Positions 1-9,335 of a stretch of DNA of 64,000 nucleotides are shown here, piece by piece. The DNA is taken from contig CAJTDK010000006.1 in assembly GCA_910575105.1 (NCBI GenBank), positions 1-64,000 on the forward strand, in the 5' to 3' direction. The notes beneath the pieces were generated by a model. It saw only the letters and a list, made by a program, of their open reading frames with translations, did not search any database and was not told the DNA's origin. Position numbers and translations under genes: made by a program. The first letter of the stretch is position 1. Every line of letters begins with the position of its first letter. The DNA comes from Lachnospiraceae bacterium (GTDB taxonomy: Bacteria; Bacillota; Clostridia; Lachnospirales; Lachnospiraceae).

Positions 1-159
1 TACTAATCACAAAGCAATTAAATTCGTAAAATTACGTGTTTCCATGTGGATAATCAGAAGAAAAAACTTTTTCAATTTCTCTCTTTTGCCAGTCGCAAGG
101 CTGAACTGTTACGCGGGATATGCAAAAATGTATCAGAATACCTTTTAAAATATCTGATT

Positions 160-176
160 TTGGTGTATAGTATAAG
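160..176 (+). promoter_or_regulatory. Possible polA promoter (-10 only)
   Basis: The 236 bases before polA contain no gene that I can see. A TATAGT hexamer at 166-171 is the best -10 candidate, about 65 bases before the start codon. No convincing -35 lies 16-18 bases upstream of it. The polA ribosome site GGAG is at 226-229. This is a weak call. Confidence 0.3.
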
Positions 177-236
177 ATGATTTGCTGTCAGTCACGGAGC
201 GGACAGCAGCGATGATTTTTATTTTGGAGTGGATAT

Positions 237-2852
237 ATGAGCGAAAAGATTGTTTTAATTGACGGACACAGCATACTGAACCGGGCTTTTTATGGATTGC
301 CGGACCTGACCAATTCCGAAGGGCTTCACACCAATGCCATATATGGTTTCCTGAATATCATGTTTAAGATTCTGGAAGAAGAAAAGCCAGAGTATCTTAC
401 GGTTGCCTTCGATGTCCATGCGCCTACCTTCCGCCATGAGATGTATAAGGAGTACAAGGGTACGAGAAAGCCTATGGCGGAGGAGCTAAGGGAGCAGGTT
501 CCGGTCATTAAGAACGTGCTTAAGGCTATGGGCATTAAGACGGTCGAACAGGCGGGACTTGAGGCGGACGACCTTTTAGGGACGCTTTCGAGGCACAGTG
601 AGGAGCGGGGGATGGCAGTGTCGGTGATCTCCGGCGACAGGGATCTTCTGCAGCTTGCGACAGAGCAGGTGAAGATTCGTATCCCGAAGACGAAGCAAGG
701 ACGAACAGAAGTGGAGGATTACTATGCCGCTGACGTGAAGGAGCGGTATCAGGTGACTCCCCGTGAATTTATCGACCTGAAGGCGCTGATGGGAGATACT
801 GCCGACAATATCCCGGGGGTTCCAAGCATCGGTGAGAAGACAGCGACGAAGATCATCATCGCATACCACTCCATTGAAAATGCTTACGCGCATGCAGACG
901 AGATCAAGCCCCCAAGGGCGTCCAAGGCGCTTAAGGAGCACTGGGATCTGGCGGTTCTGAGCAAGGAGCTTGCGACGATTGCGTGCAGTGCGGATGTTGA
1001 CTATGATTTTTCTGAGGCAAAGCTTGGGAATATTTATACTGAGGAAGCCTACGCCTATTTTCAGCGTCTGCAGTTTAAAAATCTTCTGGGGCGGTTTGAA
1101 GTAAAAGCGCCGTCCAATTCCGTGGAGGATCACTTCCGGATCATTACCGGTAAAGAGGAAGCAGAGGAAATCTTTAGGCGGGCCAGGGAGGCCAAGACAG
1201 CCGGAGCCGTGATCTTTAAGGATACGGAAAGTGTCCTGCCGCTGTTTGCCGGCAGCGCGGATATCGGCGGCGCCGGCCTTTGCTTTTCTGAGAAGGATAT
1301 CTACTGCATCCGCTGTACAGACGGTATCGGGAAAGAGTGGCTTTTAAATGAGCTGTCTGAGATTGCCGGCAGTGCGGGCAGATTTGCCGTATTTGACTTA
1401 AAGGCCGCTATGGATCATATCGGGATACCGGACAGGCAGCGCTGCTTCGACGTGCTGGTGGCAGCCTATCTTCTGAACCCGTTGAACAGCAGCTACACTT
1501 ATGCGGATGTGGCGAGAGAGCAGCTTGGCCTGATGGTTGAAGAGAAAGCAGAGCAGCAGATAAAGGTCTGTTATGAGGCGTACACTGTATTTGCTGCGGC
1601 GGGAAAGCTTGAGCGGCGTCTTATTGAGTGCGGGATGGAGAAGCTGTTTGCCGAGATCGAGATGCCTCTGGTGTTCACGCTCTACGAGATGGAGCAAAAC
1701 GGAGTGAAGGCAGAGGCGGAAGCTTTGAAGGCCTACGGAGAGCAGCTCTACGGCAGGATCGTGGAGCTTGAGAAGGAGATCTGCATAGATGCGGGGGAAT
1801 CCTTTAACATCAATTCACCCAAGCAGCTTGGGGTGATCCTCTTTGAGAAGATGGGGATCAAGGGCGGCAAGAAGACTAAGACAGGATATTCTACCGCTGC
1901 CGATGTGTTGGAAAAGCTGGCGCCGGATTATCCCATCGTGGATAAGATCCTGGAGTACCGGCAGCTTACGAAATTAAAATCCACTTATGCCGACGGCCTT
2001 TCCAACTTCATCGGAGCCGACGGAAGGATCCGCGGGAAATTCAACCAGACCATCACGGCCACGGGAAGGATCAGCAGCACGGAGCCTAACCTGCAGAACA
2101 TCCCGATCCGGATGGAGCTTGGACGGCTGATCCGCAAGGTATTTGTGCCAGAAGAAGGGTATGTGTTCGTGGATGCGGATTATTCCCAGATCGAGCTTCG
2201 GGTGCTTGCCCACTGCTCGGGGGATGAAAAGCTCATACAGGCATATAAGGAAGAAGCAGACATTCACCGGATTACGGCGTCCCAGGTGTTCCACACGCCT
2301 TTCGAGGAAGTGACGGATCTTCAGCGGCGCAATGCCAAGGCAGTGAACTTCGGCATCGTATACGGGATCAGTTCCTTTGGGCTTAGCCGCGATCTGAGTA
2401 TTTCCAAAAAAGAGGCGGCTCAGTATATCGAGGACTATTTCCACACTTATCCGGGGATCAAAGTATTCTTAGACAGATCGGTGAAGGATGCAAAGGATAG
2501 GGGCTACGCGGTGACCCTGTTTGGCAGGCGCCGCCCGGTGCCGGAATTGTCGTCTGGCAACTTTATGCAGCGTTCCTTCGGGGAGAGGGTGGCGATGAAT
2601 TCCCCGATCCAGGGAACGGCGGCGGATATTATGAAGATCGCCATGATCGGCGTAGAGAGACGTCTTAAGGAAGAGGGTTTAAAGTCAAGGCTTGTTCTTC
2701 AAGTCCACGATGAGCTTCTTGTGGAGGCGTGGGAGCCAGAGGTTGAGACGGTACAGCGGATATTGAAGGAAGAGATGGAGCAGGCGGCAGGACTGTCGGT
2801 GCCGCTTGAGATTGACATGCATACGGGGACCAACTGGTACGAGGCAAAGTAG
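237..2852 (+). CDS. polA: DNA polymerase I
   Basis: Replication and repair polymerase that removes RNA primers and fills gaps. At 871 residues it has the Bacillus/Clostridium length. Residues 1 to about 290 form the 5'-3' exonuclease with its Asp-rich sites (EADDLLG, GDTADNIPGVP). The polymerase domain is complete: motif A (DADYSQIELR, near 646), motif B (RRNAKAVNFGIVYG, near 698) and motif C (VHDELLVE, near 822). The middle proofreading domain looks dead: a DTE triplet sits where E. coli has its first two acidic ligands, but the other catalytic Asp positions read as Ala and Tyr (LKAA, YEAYT). The ATG has GGAG 7 bases upstream. coaE follows 45 bases later, a common pairing in Firmicutes. Confidence 0.97.
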   Translation: MSEKIVLIDGHSILNRAFYGLPDLTNSEGLHTNAIYGFLNIMFKILEEEKPEYLTVAFDVHAPTFRHEMYKEYKGTRKPMAEELREQVPVIKNVLKAMGIKTVEQAGLEADDLLGTLSRHSEERGMAVSVISGDRDLLQLATEQVKIRIPKTKQGRTEVEDYYAADVKERYQVTPREFIDLKALMGDTADNIPGVPSIGEKTATKIIIAYHSIENAYAHADEIKPPRASKALKEHWDLAVLSKELATIACSADVDYDFSEAKLGNIYTEEAYAYFQRLQFKNLLGRFEVKAPSNSVEDHFRIITGKEEAEEIFRRAREAKTAGAVIFKDTESVLPLFAGSADIGGAGLCFSEKDIYCIRCTDGIGKEWLLNELSEIAGSAGRFAVFDLKAAMDHIGIPDRQRCFDVLVAAYLLNPLNSSYTYADVAREQLGLMVEEKAEQQIKVCYEAYTVFAAAGKLERRLIECGMEKLFAEIEMPLVFTLYEMEQNGVKAEAEALKAYGEQLYGRIVELEKEICIDAGESFNINSPKQLGVILFEKMGIKGGKKTKTGYSTAADVLEKLAPDYPIVDKILEYRQLTKLKSTYADGLSNFIGADGRIRGKFNQTITATGRISSTEPNLQNIPIRMELGRLIRKVFVPEEGYVFVDADYSQIELRVLAHCSGDEKLIQAYKEEADIHRITASQVFHTPFEEVTDLQRRNAKAVNFGIVYGISSFGLSRDLSISKKEAAQYIEDYFHTYPGIKVFLDRSVKDAKDRGYAVTLFGRRRPVPELSSGNFMQRSFGERVAMNSPIQGTAADIMKIAMIGVERRLKEEGLKSRLVLQVHDELLVEAWEPEVETVQRILKEEMEQAAGLSVPLEIDMHTGTNWYEAK

Positions 2853-2897
2853 CAGGATACACCATGGATGAAACGGCTGTTATGTAGGAGGAGAAAG

Positions 2898-3488
2898 ATG
2901 AAGATTATTGGAATTACCGGAGGAGTAGGCGCTGGCAAAACACAGATTCTTGAGTATCTGAATAACAAATACGGGGCAACCGTCTGTCAGGCGGACAAGG
3001 TGGCAAAAAAGCTGCAGAAAAAGGGCGGCGTCTGCTATGATGCGATCATTTCCCATTTCGGGGAGGGGATCCTGGATGAAAAGGGGGAGCTTAACCGGAG
3101 CCTTCTGGCCGACATCGTATTCAATGACCAGAAGGAGCTGGAGATCTTGAATGGGATCGTCCACCCTGCGGTCAAGGAGGAGATCAAAAAGAAGATCGCA
3201 CAGGAGGAGCGCAGACATACGAATATTTTCATTATCGAGTCTGCACTTCTGATCGAGGATAATTATGATGAGATCTGCGACGAGCTGTGGTATATCTACG
3301 TGAAGGACGAGATCCGCAAAAAGCGCCTGATCTTTTCCAGAGGGTATGATGCGAAGAAGGTGGATGAGATCATCGCGGCGCAGCTTCCGAAGGATGAGTT
3401 TTTAAGGTACTGCGACAGGGTGATTGACAATAGCGGTGTTTTTGCAGAAACGATGATGCAGCTTGACTGCACCATAAAAGATATATAG
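2898..3488 (+). CDS. coaE: Dephospho-CoA kinase
   Basis: Last step of coenzyme A synthesis: phosphorylation of the ribose 3'-hydroxyl of dephospho-CoA with ATP, in the cytosol. The 196-residue protein opens with a beta strand and P-loop (GITGGVGAGKT, residues 4-14). The lid region (RKKRLIFSRGYD) and the C-terminal RVIDNSG element are typical of the family. The open frame reaches back to 2868, but I chose ATG 2898 because AGGAGGAG ends five bases before it and the family starts right at this strand. Co-directional with polA and the metallohydrolase, so probably one transcript. Confidence 0.95.
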   Translation: MKIIGITGGVGAGKTQILEYLNNKYGATVCQADKVAKKLQKKGGVCYDAIISHFGEGILDEKGELNRSLLADIVFNDQKELEILNGIVHPAVKEEIKKKIAQEERRHTNIFIIESALLIEDNYDEICDELWYIYVKDEIRKKRLIFSRGYDAKKVDEIIAAQLPKDEFLRYCDRVIDNSGVFAETMMQLDCTIKDI

Positions 3489-3505
3489 ACAGGCAGGGTA
3501 CATAT

Positions 3506-4303
3506 ATGAGATTATGCAGTATAGCAAGCGGGAGCAGCGGGAATTGTATCTATGTAGGGGATGAGCGCACGCACCTGCTTGTGGATACCGGAATCAGCAA
3601 AAAAAGGGTGGATGAGGGCCTTACGGCGCTTGACGTCAAAGGAGAGGAGCTTGACGGGATACTGATTACCCATGAGCATATCGACCATATCCAGGGGCTT
3701 GGTGTGTTCTGCCGCAGATACAAAACACCTGTATATGCGACGAAAGGAACGATAGACGGAATCAAAAGATGCAGTTCCCTTGGGAAGCTTCCTGAGGGGA
3801 TTCTTCATGAGATCAGCATAGATGAAGCGTTCAGGCTGGGAGAGCTTACGGTCTTTCCTTTTGCCATTTCCCATGATGCGAGGCAGCCCTGCGGCTACCG
3901 GATCGAGGGCGGGGGAAGGGCGGCTGCGGTGGCCACGGACCTTGGAACCTACGATTCCTATATTGTTGGGCAACTTAAGAATCTTGACGGTATCGTTTTG
4001 GAGGCCAACCATGATATCCATATGCTGGAGGTGGGGCCTTATCCCTATCCGCTGAAGCAGCGGGTGATGGGCGATAAAGGGCATTTGTCAAATGAATTGT
4101 CAGGACGGCTTCTTTGTGATATACTGCATGATGGACTGAAAGCCGTCGTGCTGGGGCATCTGAGCAAGGAGAACAATTATGCAAAGCTTGCTTATGAGAC
4201 GGTGAAGCTGGAGGTCAGCCTGGGGGACAATCCCTACAGGGGAGAGGATATTCCTATTATTGTTGCGAAAAGAGATACGGTTTCGGACATTATCGAGCTG
4301 TAA
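3506..4303 (+). CDS. MBL-fold metallohydrolase, WalJ/YycJ-like
   Basis: 265-residue metallo-beta-lactamase fold hydrolase. The metal-binding motif HEHIDH is near residues 55-60, preceded by the characteristic opening SIASGSSGNC and LLVDTGIS. Further ligands are likely in FAISHDA, VATDLGT and the C-terminal LGHLSKENN. The family resembles B. subtilis WalJ (YycJ), a putative exonuclease linked to replication and cell-wall homeostasis, although here it sits next to polA-coaE rather than walRK. No signal peptide, so cytosolic. The substrate cannot be read from sequence. Confidence 0.85.
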   Translation: MRLCSIASGSSGNCIYVGDERTHLLVDTGISKKRVDEGLTALDVKGEELDGILITHEHIDHIQGLGVFCRRYKTPVYATKGTIDGIKRCSSLGKLPEGILHEISIDEAFRLGELTVFPFAISHDARQPCGYRIEGGGRAAAVATDLGTYDSYIVGQLKNLDGIVLEANHDIHMLEVGPYPYPLKQRVMGDKGHLSNELSGRLLCDILHDGLKAVVLGHLSKENNYAKLAYETVKLEVSLGDNPYRGEDIPIIVAKRDTVSDIIEL

Positions 4304-4328
4304 AGCGTTTGGGCTAAGGAGGATGGAT

Positions 4329-4601
4329 ATGAAAAAATGTATCATTACAGTAGTAGGTAAAGATAAGGTCGGGATCATCGCCAGGGTGTGCACATACCTT
4401 GCGGAGGCGAATATCAATATACTGGATATTTCCCAGACCATTGTGGACGGTTATTTTAATATGATGGCGATCGTGGATACGGCAGAGACGACTAAGGATA
4501 TCGCAGCCGTTGCGAAGGAGCTTGACGGGCTGGGGAAAGATATCGGGGTGAACATCCAGTGCCAGAGAGAAGAGATCTTTGAGAAGATGCACAGATTATA
4601 G
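4329..4601 (+). CDS. ACT domain protein, UPF0237 family
   Basis: A 90-residue stand-alone ACT domain ([13 protein letters not shown], then [13 protein letters not shown]), the fold that usually senses amino acids. AAGGAGG at 4316-4322 directly abuts ATG 4323; ATG 4329, two codons on, has normal spacing and gives the family length, so I chose it. The open frame extends upstream to 4260 over the end of the metallohydrolase, but without a ribosome site. It lies 20 bases before the UPF0210 gene. The two families are neighbours in many bacteria and archaea, which suggests a joint but unknown role. Confidence 0.88.
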   Translation: MKKCIITVVGKDKVGIIARVCTYLAEANINILDISQTIVDGYFNMMAIVDTAETTKDIAAVAKELDGLGKDIGVNIQCQREEIFEKMHRL

Positions 4602-4621
4602 GTGAGGAAGGCAGGGTATCT

Positions 4622-5986
4622 ATGATTAACCAGTTTGAAGTGATAGAGACACAGCAGATGATCAATCAGGAGAATCTTGACGTGCGTACCATTACGCTCG
4701 GCATCAGCCTTCTGGACTGTATGGATTCTGATCTGGAGAAGCTGAATAAAAATATTTATGAAAAGATAACGGTGCTGGCCAAAGATCTTGTGAAGACCGG
4801 GGAGAAGATTGAGCTGGAGTTCGGGATTCCGATCGTGAACAAACGGATCTCTGTCACGCCTATCGGCCTTATCGGCGGGGCGGCGTGCAAAAGTCCCGAG
4901 GATTACGTTACCGTCGCGCAGACCCTTGACCGGGCGGCGAAAGAAGTCGGGGTCAACTTTATCGGCGGATATTCGGCGCTTGTATCGAAGGCGATGACAA
5001 AGAGCGATGAGCTGCTCATCCGTTCGGTACCGAAAGCGCTGGCCGGTACGGAGCGTGTATGCAGCTCCATCAATGTGGGTTCCACAAGGACCGGCATCAA
5101 TATGGACGCGGTGCGCCTCTGCGGCGAGATGGTAAAGCAGACGGCCGAAGAGACGAAGGATGAGGACTCCATCGGATGCGCCAAGCTTGTCATTTTCTGC
5201 AATGCTCCCGACGATAATCCCTTTATGGCGGGAGCCTTCCTTGGAGTTACGGAGGGAGACGCGGTGATCAACGTAGGCGTCAGCGGGCCTGGCGTAGTGA
5301 AGCACGCGTTGGAGCAGGTCCGGGGAAAGGGCTTTGAAAAGCTCTGTGAGACGATCAAAAAGACGGCCTTCAAGGTCACAAGAGTGGGTCAGCTTGTGGC
5401 GGGCGAGGCATCAAAGCGAATGGGGATTCCTTTTGGGATCGTCGATCTGTCCTTAGCGCCTACGCCGGCGGTGGGAGACAGTGTGGCGGAGATCTTAGAA
5501 GAGATCGGCCTTGAGCGGGTAGGTGCGCCGGGAACAACGGCAGCTCTTGCCATGCTCAACGACCAGGTGAAGAAGGGCGGAGTCATGGCTTCTTCCTATG
5601 TGGGCGGTCTCAGCGGCGCCTTTATCCCGGTCAGCGAGGATAAGGGGATGATCGATGCGGTGAATGTCGGCTCCCTTACGCTGGAGAAGCTTGAAGCCAT
5701 GACCTGCGTATGCTCAGTGGGGCTTGATATGATCGCCATACCGGGGAAGACAAAGGCATCCACTATCTCCGGGATCATCGCCGATGAGATGGCGATCGGC
5801 ATGGTAAATCAGAAGACGACGGCGGTGCGCCTCATTCCTGTCATTGGGAAAGACGTAGGCGATACGGCCCAGTTCGGCGGCCTTCTCGGCTATGCGCCCA
5901 TCATGCCGGTAAATGAATTCGGCTGCGACGCATTTATTGCCAGAAGGGGAAGGATTCCTGCGCCGATACACAGCTTTAAGAATTAA
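4622..5986 (+). CDS. UPF0210 (DUF711) protein
   Basis: 454-residue conserved protein of the UPF0210/DUF711 family, often labelled PFL family protein because of distant similarity to the pyruvate formate-lyase fold. Recognisable stretches are [35 protein letters not shown] and the glycine-rich C-terminal half ending in [15 protein letters not shown]. No membrane segment or signal peptide. The biochemical function is unknown. Its partner is the ACT protein just upstream, which may act as an amino-acid-sensing subunit; that is inference from gene order only. Confidence 0.88.
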   Translation: MINQFEVIETQQMINQENLDVRTITLGISLLDCMDSDLEKLNKNIYEKITVLAKDLVKTGEKIELEFGIPIVNKRISVTPIGLIGGAACKSPEDYVTVAQTLDRAAKEVGVNFIGGYSALVSKAMTKSDELLIRSVPKALAGTERVCSSINVGSTRTGINMDAVRLCGEMVKQTAEETKDEDSIGCAKLVIFCNAPDDNPFMAGAFLGVTEGDAVINVGVSGPGVVKHALEQVRGKGFEKLCETIKKTAFKVTRVGQLVAGEASKRMGIPFGIVDLSLAPTPAVGDSVAEILEEIGLERVGAPGTTAALAMLNDQVKKGGVMASSYVGGLSGAFIPVSEDKGMIDAVNVGSLTLEKLEAMTCVCSVGLDMIAIPGKTKASTISGIIADEMAIGMVNQKTTAVRLIPVIGKDVGDTAQFGGLLGYAPIMPVNEFGCDAFIARRGRIPAPIHSFKN

Positions 5987-6104
5987 CTTGATACCAGGGC
6001 TGAACGTCTGCGCGCATCATGGCTGCAAGGATAGGATTGCGTTTTAGCTGCGTTTCAATCTCTGGCATGGTAATGATGAATATAGGAAAAGTGAGGTTAA
6101 TTGA

Positions 6105-6962
6105 ATGGGAAAAATAGCGATTGTAACTGACAGCAACAGCGGGATCACCCAGCGCCAGGCAAAGGTGATGGGCATCTACGTGCTGCCGATGCCGTTTTTC
6201 ATTAACGGAGATATGTACTTTGAGGATATCACCTTGACTCAGGAGGAATTCTACCAGAGACTTATGGAAGATGCGGATATTTCCACCTCCCAGCCGTCGC
6301 CGGCGGATGTTATGGAGCTGTGGGACGATATTCTCAAGGAATATGAAGAAGTCATCCATATCCCCATGTCCAGCGGACTTAGCAGCTCCTGCGAGACGGC
6401 GCTTTCTCTTGCACAGGATTATGAGGGAAGAGTACATGTGGTGGACAACCAGAGGATTTCCATCACTCAGCGGCAGTCTGTCCTTGACGCTATGAAGATG
6501 ATAGAGAAGGGAATGAGTGCAAAGGAGATTGTCGACGTGCTCATGGCAGAGAAGCTGGAGGCGAGTATATACATTACCGTGGATACACTGAAATACCTGA
6601 AAAAGGGCGGACGGGTGACGGCAGCGGGCGCTGCTTTAGGGACGGTGCTCAATATTAAGCCGGTGCTTCAGATCCAGGGACAGAAGCTGGATGCATATGC
6701 GAAGGTGAGGGGCTTTAAGGCGGCGAAAAAGAAGATGCTAGACGCTATCGACAAGGATATGACGAAGCGTTTTGCAGGAAAGAAGGTAATGCTTATGGCA
6801 GCCTATACCTGCACGGCTGAAGAGGCACAGGAGTGGAAGGCGGAGATCGAGGCAAGATTTCCGGGATATGAGGTCTATATGGATCCGCTGTCCTTAAGCG
6901 TATCCTGCCATATCGGGCCTGGATCTATGGCCATCGCATGCTGCAAGGAGATCGATAGATAA
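6105..6962 (+). CDS. DegV/FakB family fatty-acid-binding protein
   Basis: 285-residue DegV fold. FakB-type members bind a fatty acid and present it to the kinase FakA for phosphorylation and entry into phospholipid. Diagnostic ligand-binding motifs are present: TSQPS at 61-65 and SSGLSS at about 89-94, plus LKKGGR and NIKPVL in the second half. The ATG at 6105 has a GTGAGG-type ribosome site. A 118-base gap separates it from the UPF0210 gene. A small minus-strand FakA-like domain gene lies about 640 bases downstream, which supports a lipid-related role. Confidence 0.9.
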   Translation: MGKIAIVTDSNSGITQRQAKVMGIYVLPMPFFINGDMYFEDITLTQEEFYQRLMEDADISTSQPSPADVMELWDDILKEYEEVIHIPMSSGLSSSCETALSLAQDYEGRVHVVDNQRISITQRQSVLDAMKMIEKGMSAKEIVDVLMAEKLEASIYITVDTLKYLKKGGRVTAAGAALGTVLNIKPVLQIQGQKLDAYAKVRGFKAAKKKMLDAIDKDMTKRFAGKKVMLMAAYTCTAEEAQEWKAEIEARFPGYEVYMDPLSLSVSCHIGPGSMAIACCKEIDR

Positions 6963-7001
6963 AAGGATTTGCTGAGAATACTAAGGCTAATACAGCGAAT
7001 A

Positions 7002-7547
7002 TTAAGTAATTGGCAGCCTGGCTTTTTGGCGGAAGCGGCCCTTAGGGAAAGGCGGGTCAGTTTTTTCCAACATAAGCAGCTTTTCTTTTTTGTCGATGCC
7101 CCCCGCATAGCCGGTGAGACTTCCGTCTGTCCCTACAACCCGGTGGCAGGGGATGATGAGGGAGATTGGGTTATGGCCGACTGCGCCTCCCACAGCCTGC
7201 GCGGACATGGATGAAAGCCCTTCCTTTGCGGCGAGCCTTTCTGCGATCTCCTTGTAGGTCATGGTCTGCCCGTAGGGGATGGAAAGAAGGATCTCCCATA
7301 CGGATCTTCGGAAGGAAGTCCCTTCTAAGGACAGCGGGGGAGTGAAGCCGGGCTCTTTCCCGCTGAAATAAGTGTCAAGCCATTCTGCCGCCTGGGTAAA
7401 GACGGGGAGCTCTTTTTGCTCATGGTTTTGGCCGATAGTGCTGCCGAAATACTTCTGGCCGTCGAACCAGAGCCCGGTTAAGCTTTGTCCGTCGCTTGCA
7501 AGCGTGATGCCGCCCAGGGGTGAGCTGTAGTGCTGTGTGTAGTTCAT
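7002..7547 (-). CDS. ogt: Methylated-DNA--protein-cysteine methyltransferase
   Basis: Suicide repair enzyme that moves the methyl group of O6-methylguanine onto its own cysteine. The 181-residue protein has an N-terminal alpha/beta domain, the helix-turn-helix around SFRRSVWEILLSIPYG, and the active site PCHRV with the acceptor Cys near residue 134. I moved the start from the upstream codons at 7586 to ATG 7547 because AAAGGAGGAA lies just before it and the N-terminus then matches the family. It is convergent with degV, separated by only 39 bases. Confidence 0.93.
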   Translation of the reverse strand: MNYTQHYSSPLGGITLASDGQSLTGLWFDGQKYFGSTIGQNHEQKELPVFTQAAEWLDTYFSGKEPGFTPPLSLEGTSFRRSVWEILLSIPYGQTMTYKEIAERLAAKEGLSSMSAQAVGGAVGHNPISLIIPCHRVVGTDGSLTGYAGGIDKKEKLLMLEKTDPPFPKGRFRQKARLPIT

Positions 7548-7602
7548 TGGTTCCTCCTTTGGCATGCGCAGGTTGCAGTCTCCCATTCATTGGCTGAAAG
7601 TG

Positions 7603-7854
7603 TTAGCCTTTTAATCCTCTTGACTGCCTGTCCATGTCCTCGATGACGATATCATAGATCTCGCCGAGAGAGGCGCAGTATTCCAAGACTTTCCAGGGTT
7701 CATTGGTGTGAAAATGGATCTTGACCAGTTCTTCGTCGCCGACGGCAAGAAGGCAGTCGCCGTGAAAGTGTTCTGCAAAATATTCACCGATGGCATCTTC
7801 GTCAAGATCTTCCCCTTCGATCAATAATTGTGTGTCATATTTGAATTCTAACAT
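7603..7854 (-). CDS. Stand-alone FakA/DAK-like domain protein
   Basis: An 83-residue protein that reads like one internal segment of the fatty acid kinase FakA (YloV). The stretch running through AVGDEELVKIHFHTNEP and LGEIYDIVIEDM matches the central domain that follows the Dak phosphatase-like fold. The nucleotide-binding kinase domain and the C-terminal EDD-like part are absent. It is a complete small gene: GGAGGAAC lies just before the ATG and no longer frame exists upstream. It sits on the minus strand between ogt and a GNAT gene, near a FakB-like degV. It may be a regulator or decoy subunit; the function is unproven. Confidence 0.7.
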   Translation of the reverse strand: MLEFKYDTQLLIEGEDLDEDAIGEYFAEHFHGDCLLAVGDEELVKIHFHTNEPWKVLEYCASLGEIYDIVIEDMDRQSRGLKG

Positions 7855-7904
7855 GTCAGTTCCTCCGAGTCTGAAAATAATGGTATCATGGAGCCGTTCA
7901 AGGC

Positions 7905-8387
7905 TTAATCCGTATCCTGCAGGCCCTTCTTTGCCTTATGGATATACATCAGGCTCATTTCCGGCTCGCCGTCCCCGCGCACCATGCAAAAAAATTCCCA
8001 GCCGTACCTTTCGTAAAATGAGGTGTGGTCGGTCAGAAGATAGAGGGTTTCAATGCCCTGGGCGGCCATATCATCACAGACAGTGCTTAACAGTTCCCCG
8101 GCAATTCCCTGGCAGCGGTATGGATTTTCTACGAAAACGCCGCATACGTTGGGTGCCAGGTCTCTTCTATTATGGAAATCGTTCTCAATAACGCCCAGAC
8201 CGCCGATGATCTCTTCTTTGTCCAGTGCAAGATACCACTGGGGGACGGGGGAATCGCCCGACAGCGCCTCGGACATGCTTTCCTGATAAGCGGAAAGAGG
8301 AACGCTCCATTTCTGGCTGAACCAGTTGGCAGCCTGTTCTTTTCGTCCAGGCTGGTCTGTCAGCTTGACGATCTTATAGCTTTTCAT
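7905..8387 (-). CDS. GNAT family N-acetyltransferase
   Basis: 160-residue acetyltransferase of the Gcn5 fold. The acetyl-CoA pyrophosphate loop is RCQGIAGELL, preceded by the beta strand NVCGVFVENPY and followed by TLYLLTDHTSFYERYGW, the usual aromatic region of motif B. The start at 8387 (MKSYKIV) is chosen over the open frame to 8456 because AAGGAGG stands 6 bases upstream. The acceptor substrate cannot be predicted. The upstream neighbour on the plus strand is two-component system 1, with a shared 200-base divergent spacer. Confidence 0.87.
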   Translation of the reverse strand: MKSYKIVKLTDQPGRKEQAANWFSQKWSVPLSAYQESMSEALSGDSPVPQWYLALDKEEIIGGLGVIENDFHNRRDLAPNVCGVFVENPYRCQGIAGELLSTVCDDMAAQGIETLYLLTDHTSFYERYGWEFFCMVRGDGEPEMSLMYIHKAKKGLQDTD

Positions 8388-8480
8388 AATCTGCCTCCTT
8401 AAAATTATGTTGTCCCAATATAGCCTATTATACCATGCACAGGGCGGTTTATCCACGAAAATATCCGCATATAATACAAA

Positions 8481-8509
8481 TTGATTTATAAAAGGATTAC
8501 AGATATAAT
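8481..8509 (+). promoter_or_regulatory. Promoter of two-component system 1
   Basis: TTGATT (8481-8486), a 17-base spacer and a perfect TATAAT (8504-8509) form a good sigma-A promoter about 75 bases ahead of the response regulator start. The intergenic stretch 8388-8592 holds nothing else obvious. Confidence 0.75.
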
Positions 8510-8592
8510 ATGTTTGTGGCGATTAGCGTAATAAAGAGATAAGTTTTGGACTTGAAGAGCTTATCTGGCAAAAATCCGGAGGAACATGGACA

Positions 8593-9285
8593 ATGAACAG
8601 GATTATAATGATTGACGATGATAAAGAGCTTTGCGCGCTGGTTAAGCGCAGCATCATAAAGGAGAATATCGGGGCGGACTGCTGCTATTGCGGCAGGGAC
8701 GGCCTGGCCCGGCTTAAGGAACAGGAATACCATCTTGTCATCCTGGATGTGATGATGCCGGGACTTGACGGTTTTGAGACGATGGAGGGCATCCGGGCGG
8801 TCAGCGACGTGCCCATCCTTATGCTTACGGCCAAGGATGACAGCGCGTCCAAGGTGCGGGGACTTCGGGCGGGGGCGGACGATTATCTGACGAAACCCTT
8901 TGACATGGACGAGCTGACGGCGCGGATCCTTTCGCTGATCCGGCGGTATACCCGGTTTAACCGGGAGGAGGGAGAGGTGAGAGCGCTTGCTTTTGACGGG
9001 CTTTCCATTGATGCGGACAGCCGGTCCATCGTTACGGAAAACGGAGACTTCGAGCTGCCGCCCAAGGAGTTTGACCTGCTGTGGCTCTTTGCCAAGAACC
9101 AGGGGAAGATTCTGACGAAGCAAAAGATCTATGAGGCAGTGTGGAAGGAGTCGTATGTCTATGATGACAGCAACATTATGGCGGTGATCAGCAGGCTGAG
9201 GAAAAAAATGGAGAAGCAGCCGGGGAATCCGAGGTATATCCAGACCGTGAAGGGTATCGGATACCGGTTTAATAAGGATGTCTGA
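8593..9285 (+). CDS. OmpR/PhoB-family response regulator (system 1)
   Basis: 230-residue two-domain regulator. The receiver has the acidic pocket IDDDKE, phospho-acceptor Asp52 (VILDVMMPG), switch Thr in MLTAKDD and Lys101 (YLTKPF). The C-terminal winged helix (about 130-228) has the family pattern ELPPKEFDLLWLFAKNQGKILTK and the recognition region YDDSNIMAVISRLRKK. GGAGGA ends 9 bases before the ATG. The kinase gene follows 50 bases later. It probably acts on the repeat array at 10291-10334 upstream of the ABC genes. The arrangement resembles regulators of antimicrobial-peptide resistance. Confidence 0.93.
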   Translation: MNRIIMIDDDKELCALVKRSIIKENIGADCCYCGRDGLARLKEQEYHLVILDVMMPGLDGFETMEGIRAVSDVPILMLTAKDDSASKVRGLRAGADDYLTKPFDMDELTARILSLIRRYTRFNREEGEVRALAFDGLSIDADSRSIVTENGDFELPPKEFDLLWLFAKNQGKILTKQKIYEAVWKESYVYDDSNIMAVISRLRKKMEKQPGNPRYIQTVKGIGYRFNKDV

Positions 9286-9335
9286 GGGGGAAAAACGGAG
9301 CAGGCAGAAGGGAATTTCTCAGGGAGGTGCGGTGA

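Noticed and set aside
4451-5305. Long antisense open frame (284 codons) over the ACT and UPF0210 genes
   Set aside because: Both plus-strand genes are clear family members with ribosome sites; the antisense frame is a codon-bias shadow, as are similar ones over yebC-metY and tepA-ftsK.
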